Shown: positions 25,618-34,092 of the stretch, piece by piece
Position numbering within the stretch: the first letter of the stretch is position 1
Layout of the letters: the number at the start of each line of letters is the position of its first letter
Origin: Bacillus sp. SLBN-46
Lineage (GTDB): Bacteria > Bacillota > Bacilli > Bacillales > Cytobacillaceae
Direction: 5' to 3'
NCBI RefSeq assembly: GCF_031453555.1
Contig: NZ_JAVIZM010000001.1
Location: forward strand, 3,541,001-3,605,000
DNA length: 64,000 nt
Notes under the pieces: generated by a model
Databases searched by the model: none
The model's input: only the letters and a program-made list of their open reading frames with translations
What the model was told of the DNA's origin: nothing
Made by a program: the position numbers and the translations under genes

Positions 25618-26544
25618 GTGACTACTAGTAAATCCAGGTTAACTGCCTCCATGTATGCAACAATGTCGATTAGTTTTTGGGGAGTTTCATTTGTATCTAC
25701 CAAGGCTGTCTTAGGAAAGCTTGACCCCTATTCGTTGCTTGTCCTTCGTTTTGGAATTGGAGCCTTATTTTTGCTGTTGTTGTTAGTCGTGCTACGGACC
25801 CGGATGTTCATTTCTTTAAAACATTTACCCCATTTAATGATACTTGGCATTCTAGGAGTGTTTGTTCATCAGGTGCTTCAAGCAACAGCGTTGTTAACGA
25901 TTGATGCTTCCTCTGCTGGATGGCTCATTTCCTTTTCACCTATCTTTACAGTCATCCTTTCCCTTCTCTTTTTACACGAAAAAATAAATTTCACTAGGGT
26001 CTCAGGGATGGTCCTTGCGATTACTGGTGTTCTGCTAGTCACTTCGACAAGAAGCGGACACTCTTTCCAACTAGCTATGAATATTGGCTTTTTTCTCATG
26101 ATACTCAGCACGCTAAATTGGGCTGTTTATTCGGTGCTGTTAAGAAGCTTAAAACTCCCTTACCCTCCTCTTTTGGTGACTTTTTATATGAGTTTACTTG
26201 GCCTAATCCTCACAATCCCTTTTATCATAAGGAATAGAGGATGGGAAACCCTTTCCCTTTTAACCCATACAGAATGGGCCCATTTGTTGTTTCTCGGCAT
26301 TTTTGTTTCAGGCATCGCATATTGGTATTGGGGAAAGGCACTTGAAGTGCTGGAGGCTTCGAAGGTATCTATGTTTTTATATTTAGAGCCAATTACCACT
26401 TTAATTGCTGCGGTATTGCTCTTACAGGAGAAAATTTTACTCGTAAGTGTAGCTGGCGGAATCATAATTATTATTGGAGTCATTATTGTTAATGGACATC
26501 TGATGCCTATGTTGTTCAACTTCTTTAAGAAAAAACGACTATAG
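25618..26544 (+). CDS. EamA/DMT-superfamily transporter
   Basis: A ten-helix drug/metabolite transporter of about 308 residues, made of two EamA repeats (about 10-140 and 155-290). The first helix carries SFWGVSFVSTKAVL and the end of repeat 2 has YLEPITTLIAAVLLLQEK, both typical. The start is uncertain: GTG 25618 has AAGGG 10 bases upstream and gives the usual N-terminus just before KSRLTAS; TTG 25582 and ATG 25609 are alternatives. It is 15 bases before the cysteine dioxygenase gene and probably in one operon, so it may export a cysteine-sulfur metabolite. Confidence 0.85.
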   Translation: MTTSKSRLTASMYATMSISFWGVSFVSTKAVLGKLDPYSLLVLRFGIGALFLLLLLVVLRTRMFISLKHLPHLMILGILGVFVHQVLQATALLTIDASSAGWLISFSPIFTVILSLLFLHEKINFTRVSGMVLAITGVLLVTSTRSGHSFQLAMNIGFFLMILSTLNWAVYSVLLRSLKLPYPPLLVTFYMSLLGLILTIPFIIRNRGWETLSLLTHTEWAHLLFLGIFVSGIAYWYWGKALEVLEASKVSMFLYLEPITTLIAAVLLLQEKILLVSVAGGIIIIIGVIIVNGHLMPMLFNFFKKKRL

Positions 26545-26559
26545 GAGGAGTAATACTTC

Positions 26560-27132
26560 ATGACTTTGACAAATAGGATTAAGAATGTTTTAGTTCCTTT
26601 AAAAAAACCATCAAAGGACGAATTAAAAGAGGCTCTATTAAAACTTGATATAAAAATCGATGAACTTGCTAGCTTGCCAGAACCATTAAAGGGTAAACCG
26701 TACAATCGAAGGCTTCTTTATAAAAATGATGAAGTTGAACTGCTTGTAATGAATTGGTCGCAATTAGAGTGTGCCCCACATGATCACGGCCATTCCCATG
26801 GCTGGATTCAAGTCCTTTCCGGTACCTCGCTTAATTCGGTTTATGAGGTAAAAGGCAACGGCTTGCCTACCGAATTGTTTCAGCAATACCATCATCAAGG
26901 GAAATATTTTTATGCACCGAAGAAAGCTATTCATAAAATGCAAGCTTCCCATAAGTCCGATTTAGTCACTCTCCACCTATACTCCCCTCCCATCAAAGGT
27001 ATGATTGTCTACGACCTACAAAAGTGTGCGGCCTGTGTGGTATCCGATGATTGCGGAGCATGGTGGCCTGATGAGCAATATCAGAAGGTGAAAGAGATAC
27101 AGCTTAGGAGAGATGTTGTTATTGAAGACTAA
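26560..27132 (+). CDS. cdoA: Cysteine dioxygenase
   Basis: Non-haem iron cupin that oxidises L-cysteine to cysteine sulfinate with O2. The 190-residue product shows the His ligands in APHDHGHSHGWIQVLSGT and a third His in KKAIHKMQASH, matching the CDO metal site. AGGAGG precedes ATG 26560. The C-terminus carries a Cys-rich segment (KCAACVVSDDCGAWW) seen in some bacterial members. It is the second gene of a unit with the EamA transporter, so together they may manage excess cysteine. Confidence 0.9.
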   Translation: MTLTNRIKNVLVPLKKPSKDELKEALLKLDIKIDELASLPEPLKGKPYNRRLLYKNDEVELLVMNWSQLECAPHDHGHSHGWIQVLSGTSLNSVYEVKGNGLPTELFQQYHHQGKYFYAPKKAIHKMQASHKSDLVTLHLYSPPIKGMIVYDLQKCAACVVSDDCGAWWPDEQYQKVKEIQLRRDVVIED

Positions 27133-27140
27133 CATTCTAG

Positions 27141-27177
27141 TAAGAAACCCTCTACAAATATCGTAGAGGGTTTCTTA
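27141..27177. terminator. Bidirectional terminator
   Basis: Perfect 15-bp stem TAAGAAACCCTCTAC / GTAGAGGGTTTCTTA with a 7-base loop, between the convergent cysteine dioxygenase and permease genes. Confidence 0.88.
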
Positions 27178-27187
27178 CTATATAAAT

Positions 27188-28792
27188 CTATTGTAAATTA
27201 ATTATTGGGCCATTCACTTGCTGATAAGGAAAATATTGTAACTGAAATTGCTCGCTCTTCGGCAATTCATAGGCAAGTGTACCTGTGACACTACTGCCAG
27301 GATCTAGTTCACCCGATGAAAGGGTTGTATCAATATCAATCATCAGAAAGGGCTGGAAATAATTTCCCCCTTTACTATCCACCAAATTGAAGAAATGTGG
27401 ACCAAATCGCACTTTCTCCCTTCCCGTATTTTTAATTTCAACAGTAATGATATAAAATTCATTTCCTGGTTTAGGTTTCTCTTCAGAGGTTCCTATTGAT
27501 TTTTCAACCTTCGTTACCATTAGTGTGGAATCTTTCAGTTGAATCTCCTCTCCAACCGCATGTGGTTTCTGTTTCACTGGGGTTGAAGTTTCTTGTGCTA
27601 GTGGCGAAGTGAAAACAACTGGCTTAGTGGATGTAGATTTCTTATTAGCACTAGCCGCCTCTGGAATTTTGGCCTTCCCACCTGGTTCATAAATAGTCAC
27701 TACACATATAAAAATAACAACTATCCCCCATATTAAGCCTTTACGGTTTAAGAACGTTTTCCTGGATCCCTTACCAACAACCTCCGAATATCCATGCGGT
27801 TGTTGGTCTTTTTTCACAAATTCAAAAAGGTTCTTTTCTGGTTGAATGGGTGAAGAAATAAATACATCTTTCTTTTTCTTCTTCAGGACAAGCGTTCCAT
27901 TCATCTGTTCTTCCAGTTCTTTTCTCATCATGTTCACAATTAAGATAACAACGAAAAAGCCTAAAATTGGAACAAAGATCATCCATGGTGCTCTCATAAA
28001 GTCATGAAAATTCTGGCCAATTAAACCAGCCCACTCATTGGTTATAGAAGCTGCCTTCGGCGGTTCTTCATACCCAAACGTTCCTCCAATGGTCTGACCG
28101 CCAAGAAAAAACGAAAAAATACCTAAATGCATCGTAATCTGGAGGGCGCTTAATAACTGCTGGAAGGTAAATAAAACCCCATAAGAGCGAAAATAGGGCA
28201 TCAAATGTCTTCGGATTATATGAAACCTACTAGCCCCCATTAAATACGAACTCTTCACAAAGGATGTTCTAACCAATTCATCCGTAATCTCTGAAGCAAA
28301 TATTGTAACCGACGGGAACCCAAGGAAGACTAACATCAAAATCTGATAAGTAACAACCGACGACATGGGACTTTCAAACGATCCATGCACTGGCAACATT
28401 AAAACAATTCCTAAGAATACAGTCGGAATATATCTGAAAATAACGAAAAAGTCCTTAAAGTACTTTTTCAAATATGGTGCATAAATGGATAAAAAAACGC
28501 CCATCACCCCTCCAAATAGGACTCTTAGGAGGGCAACAACAAGTGCAGTCACTAACGTGTATTTTGCACCATACAACATAAGCAAATGCATATCCTGACC
28601 GTTACGGTCCGTTCCCATGATATGTTCAAATGACGGTGGAAACGGAGCTCTTCCAAGAACATTGCCCTCTTCATCGGAAACTAAGATTTGTTTATTAAAA
28701 TCCATTGGTCCGTAAAGGGGATATAAATAACTTGCTAGAAAAAGAAGGAGGAGGAGAGCTATTCCTACAATCGTTTTTTTATACTTCCTCAT
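27188..28792 (-). CDS. DppC/OppC-like ABC permease fused to an extracellular DUF4352 domain
   Basis: A 534-residue fusion. Residues about 7-290 are a peptide-type ABC permease with an N-terminal anchor helix, the loop HIMGTDRNGQDMHLLMLYG typical of DppC, and the EAA-like cytoplasmic loop around YLMGASRFHIIRRHLMPY. Then comes a basic cytoplasmic linker (300-350), an extra membrane helix (352-367), a Ser/Thr/Pro linker (about 375-410) and a DUF4352 immunoglobulin-like beta domain (about 408-528; TVEIKNTGREKVRFGP). That domain should lie outside the cell. No binding protein or ATPase gene is adjacent. The stop-start overlap of 4 bases with the partner permease shows coupled translation. Confidence 0.85.
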   Translation of the reverse strand: MRKYKKTIVGIALLLLLFLASYLYPLYGPMDFNKQILVSDEEGNVLGRAPFPPSFEHIMGTDRNGQDMHLLMLYGAKYTLVTALVVALLRVLFGGVMGVFLSIYAPYLKKYFKDFFVIFRYIPTVFLGIVLMLPVHGSFESPMSSVVTYQILMLVFLGFPSVTIFASEITDELVRTSFVKSSYLMGASRFHIIRRHLMPYFRSYGVLFTFQQLLSALQITMHLGIFSFFLGGQTIGGTFGYEEPPKAASITNEWAGLIGQNFHDFMRAPWMIFVPILGFFVVILIVNMMRKELEEQMNGTLVLKKKKKDVFISSPIQPEKNLFEFVKKDQQPHGYSEVVGKGSRKTFLNRKGLIWGIVVIFICVVTIYEPGGKAKIPEAASANKKSTSTKPVVFTSPLAQETSTPVKQKPHAVGEEIQLKDSTLMVTKVEKSIGTSEEKPKPGNEFYIITVEIKNTGREKVRFGPHFFNLVDSKGGNYFQPFLMIDIDTTLSSGELDPGSSVTGTLAYELPKSEQFQLQYFPYQQVNGPIINLQ

Positions 28793-29658
28793 AAACTAAC
28801 ACTCTCCTTCCCTTTAAAAAACGTAAGCACCAAGAGACTTATGGCTTCTATGACCAATAGTGGCAATGTAAACAGTAGTAGACATATTACTAGTAATAAA
28901 AACTCTCCCATTCCCATTGCGATTGGAAAAGTTTTCGTGAAACCGTTGATGTTAAACATGAACTCCAAAAGATAAAGATTGGAAAGAATAATCCAAATAC
29001 TTGTTCTCAGCTGAATAATTAACAGTGGGAAGATGTTACGAATCATATGTACAATTAAAATCCTACTTTTCCTAATTCCTTTTGCCTTAAGGTATAAAAC
29101 ATAGTCCCTAGACTCTTCCCCCTCTAAGGCCTTAATTAGAAATTGCATAAAAAACAGGGTTGGGAGGAAAGCGATTGTTACGATGGGCACAAAATAAGGC
29201 TTGTGACCAAAGATGCCATAGAGCTGCAAAAATTTCAGTCCAGTAGTTTTATAGAGAGTAATTACGAAAAACATAAATAGAAAAATAATGAGCAAATCAG
29301 GAACGGACTCAAAAAAATCAGTCATTTTCCTGAACAGATTCCCTATCTTTCTGGGTGCTAGTTGCACCATTAACGCCCCCAGAATACCAACAATAATAAC
29401 TACCAATAAGGATGCAACAACAATGGACATCGAATAACGATAGCTTTCAGCCATATTCATTTGTTCAAATAAGCTTAGGAATTGAGGATCCTTAATTTGA
29501 GTCAATTTGTGAATATTAATTTCTACAAATTCCCTAAACGGTTTAAAGTTAATGGTTAGTGTTTTTTCTATTCCAATTAATGTAGGTAGTGCAAAAACAA
29601 ACAGAATTCCTGAAATCATAAGAGCAATCCTAAGGGGCAGATCCAAATATTTTTTCAT
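28789..29658 (-). CDS. DppB/OppB-like ABC transporter permease
   Basis: A 289-residue partner of the DUF4352-fused permease, with about six membrane helices. The EAA-like loop appears as YLKAKGIRKSRILIVHMIRN. DppB proteins are usually somewhat over 300 residues, so it is slightly short. It is the first gene of the two-gene unit. With no receptor or ATPase nearby, it must share components with another transporter or have lost them. Substrate unknown; peptides, nickel or a dedicated signal are all possible. Confidence 0.85.
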   Translation of the reverse strand: MKKYLDLPLRIALMISGILFVFALPTLIGIEKTLTINFKPFREFVEINIHKLTQIKDPQFLSLFEQMNMAESYRYSMSIVVASLLVVIIVGILGALMVQLAPRKIGNLFRKMTDFFESVPDLLIIFLFMFFVITLYKTTGLKFLQLYGIFGHKPYFVPIVTIAFLPTLFFMQFLIKALEGEESRDYVLYLKAKGIRKSRILIVHMIRNIFPLLIIQLRTSIWIILSNLYLLEFMFNINGFTKTFPIAMGMGEFLLLVICLLLFTLPLLVIEAISLLVLTFFKGKESVSL

Positions 29659-29775
29659 TTTTTACCTCTCTAACATTTATATTGTCCGATATAGTTAACG
29701 GACCATCTAAAGTAATTAGACGTGACTGAACTGGATATTTGTTCACATTTTTGTAAAAAAAGTGAAATCCCCTTA

Positions 29776-29827
29776 TAAAAAAGCCTCTTTCGCTTAATTG
29801 GGTTCTCCAATCTAGCAAAAGAGGCTT
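29776..29827 (-). terminator. Terminator of the DsrE-like gene
   Basis: Minus-strand hairpin: AAGCCTCTTTTGCTAGATTGG pairs with CAATTAAGCGAAAGAGGCTT with small bulges, followed by TTTT. It lies between the DsrE gene and the permease operon. Confidence 0.75.
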
Positions 29828-29863
29828 ATATGAATTATAATTTATAGTTTTATAGGTTCTTTA

Positions 29864-30259
29864 TTAGAATGTTAATGTTACTTGGGCATCCTTAGCAAAC
29901 TCTAAAAATGTCACTGCACCGCCAACTTCGATACCATCAACGAATGCTTCTTTTTCTAATCCCATAACATCCATTGTCATTTGACATCCAATGAATTTAA
30001 CCCCTAACTCCTGTGCCATTGCTACTAATTCTGGAATAGCAGGTACATTTGCTTTTGCAAATCCCTCAGCAAAGTGTTCTTTTCCTTCAGGCATAGGTAG
30101 TGCTTGATAAGCTTCTTTATGAATTAGGTTTAGGCCTTCAAATGTGAAAAAAACCGCTACTTCCTGATCTGATGCTGCTGCAGCAGTTGCGATATTAAAT
30201 ACCTTATACGCGTCAAATAGTCCACCATTGCTTGCAATTATTGCTACTTTATTACTCAT
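29864..30259 (-). CDS. DsrE/DsrF-like sulfur-relay family protein
   Basis: A 131-residue alpha/beta protein of the DsrE/F/H family, which carries sulfur as persulfide on a conserved cysteine. The expected cysteine sits in IGCQMTMDVMGLEKEAF, and NGGLFDAYKVFNIATAAAAS marks the N-terminal nucleotide-like fold. Homologues usually cluster with rhodanese and TusA genes; none is here, so this is an orphan. Length is a little shorter than many family members. Monocistronic. Confidence 0.85.
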   Translation of the reverse strand: MSNKVAIIASNGGLFDAYKVFNIATAAAASDQEVAVFFTFEGLNLIHKEAYQALPMPEGKEHFAEGFAKANVPAIPELVAMAQELGVKFIGCQMTMDVMGLEKEAFVDGIEVGGAVTFLEFAKDAQVTLTF

Positions 30260-30637
30260 GTTTTATTCCTCCCGGTTTAGATATACTCAGACTTTTATTC
30301 AGTCATTATTAGAATAACAATTTTCATCGTCGTAAGGATAATACCATTACCCCTATGGGTATGATAATAAATGAAAAAAAAGTAGATGTCAACACATAAA
30401 AATTACTTCCCTTTTGTTTTATAAAAAGGCTCTTATCGTAAACTTTGTTGCTCTCAGTACTTTTTTGTTCCTGATTCAAAAGCAACGTCGGACAGGATTG
30501 GCGGAAAAACAACAATCTTTGCGAAAACATCTTATAAAAAACGCCCTTTACAAATTTTCATCTAGAATACAAAGGTGGAATAAAAAAGCTTGCCGATTAG
30601 TCTATTCTACGACTTAATCGACAAGCTTTTTCAAACA
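30260..30637. other. Intergenic region of 378 bases, mostly without recognisable content
   Basis: Upstream of the DsrE-like gene, this stretch holds an A/T-rich promoter area, a GC-richer patch around 30425-30560 (TCGTAAACTTTGTTGCT and neighbours) that resembles a dispersed intergenic repeat but has no second copy in the window, and the terminator at 30582-30631. Short frames here have no ribosome site at proper distance. Confidence 0.4.
30582..30631 (-). terminator. Terminator of the nitrilase-GNAT operon
   Basis: AAAAAGCTTGTCGATTAAGTC pairs with GACTAATCGGCAAGCTTTTT on the minus strand, with a short loop; it follows the GNAT gene ending at 30638. Confidence 0.82.
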
Positions 30638-31309
30638 TTAAAAATATAATAATGCCACTTTTTCTTTTGCTTCTAAGTTTTCAATCATGGCATACCAAGA
30701 CTTTGGTTTATTGGATAAAACGGTATAATAGCGCTTCAAAAATTGCACGATTAAGTCTGTTTGCAGCTCATTCATTTCTCCATTCATTGGGAGGAAACAT
30801 AGATCTAGACCTGTGACTGCTTCCCCATCATTGTTCCAAGATGGATGAACATAAGGGAAATCAAGACGCTTGTAGCCAAGATGTGACAACACTTCACGAC
30901 GAACATATGGATCCATCGGCTTAACGTCGCCAAATTCATAATGGTCTACACGATAGGGATCATAAATTTCTGCAAACATACCCGATAACTTTTTACCATT
31001 GGCTGCTGCTAATTCATTCAGGTCTTCTAGTCTTTTATTTGCTAAAAATGGACCGATTCCCAAGCCTGCTTGACCGATAATGGTAAAGTCAGTCATTGCC
31101 ACATTAAAATCCTCATAATAACGGTACTCGGTCGCACCCACTACTTTTCCTTCATGAACAGCGACAAACACACGAATTCCCGGATCCTCTAACGGTTCTT
31201 TCCAAAAATCAAATTCTAATACCTCTTCTGCAGGGAATACATTTTGCATTAATTGATGCATTTGTTTAAATAACGGATCATTAATATTCGTAATTCTACT
31301 AAATTCCAT
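30638..31309 (-). CDS. GNAT-family N-acetyltransferase (third gene of nitrilase operon)
   Basis: A 223-residue protein with a GNAT-like core (about 40-140: VFVAVHEGKVVGATEYRYYE, then an acyl-CoA-binding region around GLGIGPFLANKRLEDLNEL). The second half, with YVRREVLSHLGYKRLDFPYV, is typical of a subgroup often found beside amidases. The classical Q/RxxGxG/A CoA loop is weak, so activity is uncertain. It starts 18 bases after the preceding GNAT gene and is the last gene of a three-gene unit. Confidence 0.75.
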   Translation of the reverse strand: MEFSRITNINDPLFKQMHQLMQNVFPAEEVLEFDFWKEPLEDPGIRVFVAVHEGKVVGATEYRYYEDFNVAMTDFTIIGQAGLGIGPFLANKRLEDLNELAAANGKKLSGMFAEIYDPYRVDHYEFGDVKPMDPYVRREVLSHLGYKRLDFPYVHPSWNNDGEAVTGLDLCFLPMNGEMNELQTDLIVQFLKRYYTVLSNKPKSWYAMIENLEAKEKVALLYF

Positions 31310-31327
31310 TTCATAATCTCCTATTCT

Positions 31328-31999
31328 TTATTTTGAATTAATAAACGGATTTTTCCATTCCATTAGCGTCCCAAAATTACACGATTCTTCATCTTCTAAA
31401 TAATCGGTTACCACTTTTATTGGGGTCCGGCCGCAACGGAGGAGAAAAGTAATAACTGGATCCTTTAACTCCCCTTTTACCACAACATCAATATATTGTT
31501 CTGGTGTCATATCATTTGCATGTTTGTGATACCCTGGCATTCTACCACCACCAAGCAATCTTTCCAGCCCCAAATGCACAACCACATCATACATAGAAAA
31601 CATCAACCACTTGCCTAATCCTAATTTTCGAAAAGCAGGACGGACACCAATATCGACAACATATAGAGTATTTCCATTTGGGTTGTGGTGACGAATATAG
31701 CCATTATCTGTTATTTCTTCCCACGAATGTTCTGGATGTTGGGGATCAAAGTCAACAAGTAATCCAGTCATAGAGCCAGCTATTTCACCACCCACTTCGA
31801 TACATAAAGCTCCCTGTGGAAAAAGAGTCACATGATTATTTAGTTGCTCTTTATTCCACCATAATTCAGATGGAAATGGAGGAGGAAAGCTTTCCTGTTG
31901 AATACGAATTAAGTCAGGAAAGTCCTTTTCTTCATAATTCCGGATGACAACTGGAACAGGTTTGTCTTTGTCGAAAACGAAAAATTCTTTTCGATACAT
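31328..31999 (-). CDS. GNAT-family N-acetyltransferase (second gene of nitrilase operon)
   Basis: A 223-residue acetyltransferase with the CoA-binding loop VRPAFRKLGLGKWLM (Q/RxxGxG type) following the strand LYVVDIGV. N-terminal residues PVVIRNYEEKDFPDLIRIQQ give the usual GNAT opening. In B. subtilis YhcX and related proteins, such a GNAT domain is fused to a nitrilase-fold amidohydrolase in one chain; here they are separate genes 31 bases apart. Likely acts on an amine or amide product of the hydrolase. Substrate unknown. Confidence 0.85.
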   Translation of the reverse strand: MYRKEFFVFDKDKPVPVVIRNYEEKDFPDLIRIQQESFPPPFPSELWWNKEQLNNHVTLFPQGALCIEVGGEIAGSMTGLLVDFDPQHPEHSWEEITDNGYIRHHNPNGNTLYVVDIGVRPAFRKLGLGKWLMFSMYDVVVHLGLERLLGGGRMPGYHKHANDMTPEQYIDVVVKGELKDPVITFLLRCGRTPIKVVTDYLEDEESCNFGTLMEWKNPFINSK

Positions 32000-32030
32000 G
32001 ATGATCCCCCATTTCTATTTGTTCATACTT

Positions 32031-32894
32031 CTATTTTCCTTCCCAGTCTGGGTATAGGTCTGTGCGTCGATCACGCCAAGTAGTAACAGAACCTTTTTCA
32101 CGAACTTGATATAATAGCTCTAAGTTTAGGTCAGCTGTAACAATCATATCTTGATTAATCTCACCTTCGACCAAAATCCCTTTTGGCGGGAATGGAATGT
32201 CATTTGGTGTGATTACGACTGCCTGCCCAAAATTGGCACGCATGAAATCAACCGTTGGCAGCGAGCCAATCGTACCAGTAGTAACAACATAGACTTGATT
32301 TTCGATGGCCCTTGCATGACTTGTGTAACGGACACGGTGAAAGCCGTGACGATCGTCTGTACATGATGGACAGAAAATAACATCTGCCCCTTTCGCTTTT
32401 GCCATGCGAACGATTTCAGGAAATTCAATGTCATAACAAGTTAGCATAGCAATGGTACCTTTTTCTGTCTCGAATACTTCAAGGCCTTCTCCTGGACTCA
32501 TATTCCACTCATTGACTTCTGTTGGAGTAATATGCAGTTTTGCTTGTTCTACCACTCTTCCATCTGGATAAAACATATGGGCAACGTTATAAAGGCGATC
32601 CCCTTTACGAATAACATGTGTTCCGCCTATAATGTGCATCTTATATTTTTTGGCCAATTCAATAAATAATGACCGGTATTGATCGGTATAATCAGGTAGT
32701 TCCTGAATCGTTAATGCTTCCCCTTTATCGTTGCCAATTGACATAAGCTGTGTAGTAAAAAATTCAGGGAAAATGATAAAATCGGATCCAAATTCTTCTG
32801 CTGTTTTGATATAATGCTCCACCTGATCTGCAAACTCTTTAAAAGAGCTAATTGTATGAAGATGATATTGAACCGCTGATACTCTCAATTGCAT
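32031..32894 (-). CDS. Carbon-nitrogen hydrolase (nitrilase superfamily)
   Basis: A 287-residue amidase-fold enzyme. The catalytic Glu-Lys-Cys triad is visible as Glu in FPEFFTTQLM, Lys in AKLHITPTEV, and Cys in MLTCYDIEFPEIVRMAKAKG. It hydrolyses a non-peptide C-N bond. It is the first gene of a three-gene unit with two GNAT proteins, corresponding in parts to the fused YhcX protein of B. subtilis. The start follows AGAAGGGGAT. Substrate unknown; omega-amides or polyamine derivatives are plausible. Confidence 0.9.
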   Translation of the reverse strand: MQLRVSAVQYHLHTISSFKEFADQVEHYIKTAEEFGSDFIIFPEFFTTQLMSIGNDKGEALTIQELPDYTDQYRSLFIELAKKYKMHIIGGTHVIRKGDRLYNVAHMFYPDGRVVEQAKLHITPTEVNEWNMSPGEGLEVFETEKGTIAMLTCYDIEFPEIVRMAKAKGADVIFCPSCTDDRHGFHRVRYTSHARAIENQVYVVTTGTIGSLPTVDFMRANFGQAVVITPNDIPFPPKGILVEGEINQDMIVTADLNLELLYQVREKGSVTTWRDRRTDLYPDWEGK

Positions 32895-33059
32895 ATAATC
32901 CCCTTCTTTCTAATTGTTAATAAATATTTAATTTAATTCATAGTATACTTTTTTCACTATATAAAAATAAAAGTGCATTCTTGTAATAGAATACCATACA
33001 TACTATATTTAATTTAGAAAGTTGATTCGAAGCATGCTATTCAAGAAAGGAGTTACATA

Positions 33060-34052
33060 ATGAAGGAACAATTTAAAGCTTTGATTGTAGATAAAAATGA
33101 AAATAATTTTTCTGTTAGTGTCCAAAATATTACCTTTGATTCATTACCCCCAGGTGATGTTTTAATCAAAGTTGCTTATTCAGCCATTAACTATAAAGAC
33201 GGTTTAGCTAGTATTCCAAATGGGAAAATTGTAACGTCCTATCCCTTTATTCCAGGTATTGATTTAGCAGGGGTAGTCGTATCTTCTCAAGATCCACGTT
33301 TCCGCGAAGGGGACGAGGTCATTGCAACAAGCTATGAAATTGGTGTTTCCCATTATGGTGGTTATAGTGAATATGCCCGAATTCCTGGAGATTGGATGGT
33401 TCAATTACCAGAAAATTTAACGTTGAAAGAATCAATGATTTTTGGGACAGCAGGTATTACTGCAGCCCTCTCCATTCAAAGGTTAGAAGATAACGGTTTA
33501 ACACCAGAAAAAGGCAAGGTTCTTGTGACAGGAGCAACTGGTGGCGTAGGAAGTTTAGCTGTTTCCATGCTATCAAAAAGAGGATACGAAGTTGTTGCTA
33601 GTACGGGTAAAAGTTCTGAGCATGCTTTTTTATATAAGCTCGGTGCAAAAGAGATTATCTCTCGTGAAGATGTCTTTAACGGTAAAATTAAAATTCTTGA
33701 TAAACAAATTTGGGCTGCAGCTGTTGATCCAGTCGGAGGAGAGACACTTGCTTCCATCTTAAGTAAAATCAACTATAATGGTTCAGTTGCGGTCAGTGGC
33801 TTAACTGGTGGTGGAAGCGTTCCTACCACCGTGTTTCCGTTTATTTTACGCGGCATAAACCTTCTCGGAATCGATTCTGTTTATTGTCCAATGGATGTTC
33901 GGCAAGAACTATGGAATCGCATGGCAACCGATTTAAAACCTTCTACTCTTTCTGAAATTGTACAGAAAGAAATTACACTTGGGGAATTACCTGAAACCTT
34001 GCCTACTATTTTAAAAGGACAAGCAAGAGGTAGAATCATTGTAAAGATGTAA
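33060..34052 (+). CDS. yhfP: YhdH/YhfP-family quinone oxidoreductase (acrylyl-CoA reductase type)
   Basis: A 330-residue zinc-free medium-chain dehydrogenase. The N-terminal GroES-like part has AYSAINYKDGLASIPNGK and PFIPGIDLAGVVV; the Rossmann part has the NADPH motif VLVTGATGGVGSLAVSML. Length and order match B. subtilis YhfP and E. coli YhdH/AcuI, which reduce acryloyl-CoA or quinones. AGAAAGGAG precedes ATG 33060. Monocistronic, with a shared terminator towards rpiA. Physiological substrate uncertain. Confidence 0.9.
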   Translation: MKEQFKALIVDKNENNFSVSVQNITFDSLPPGDVLIKVAYSAINYKDGLASIPNGKIVTSYPFIPGIDLAGVVVSSQDPRFREGDEVIATSYEIGVSHYGGYSEYARIPGDWMVQLPENLTLKESMIFGTAGITAALSIQRLEDNGLTPEKGKVLVTGATGGVGSLAVSMLSKRGYEVVASTGKSSEHAFLYKLGAKEIISREDVFNGKIKILDKQIWAAAVDPVGGETLASILSKINYNGSVAVSGLTGGGSVPTTVFPFILRGINLLGIDSVYCPMDVRQELWNRMATDLKPSTLSEIVQKEITLGELPETLPTILKGQARGRIIVKM

Positions 34053-34057
34053 TTAAA

Positions 34058-34092
34058 TATAAGAGAGGGATCAAAATCTCTCTCTTATAATC
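34058..34092. terminator. Bidirectional terminator
   Basis: TATAAGAGAGGGAT pairs with ATCTCTCTCTTATA around CAAA, between the convergent yhfP and rpiA genes. Confidence 0.75.

Noticed and set aside
26184..26705. 173-residue minus-strand frame overlapping the EamA and cysteine dioxygenase genes
   Set aside because: It is antisense to two well-supported genes, has no ribosome site, and its product has no recognisable fold.
29630..29818. 62-residue minus-strand frame upstream of the DppB-like permease
   Set aside because: It spans the terminator hairpin of the DsrE-like gene, so it is not a plausible gene.
30324..30530. 68-residue minus-strand frame between the DsrE-like and GNAT genes
   Set aside because: The only ribosome-like sequence is about 14 bases away; composition is not protein-like.
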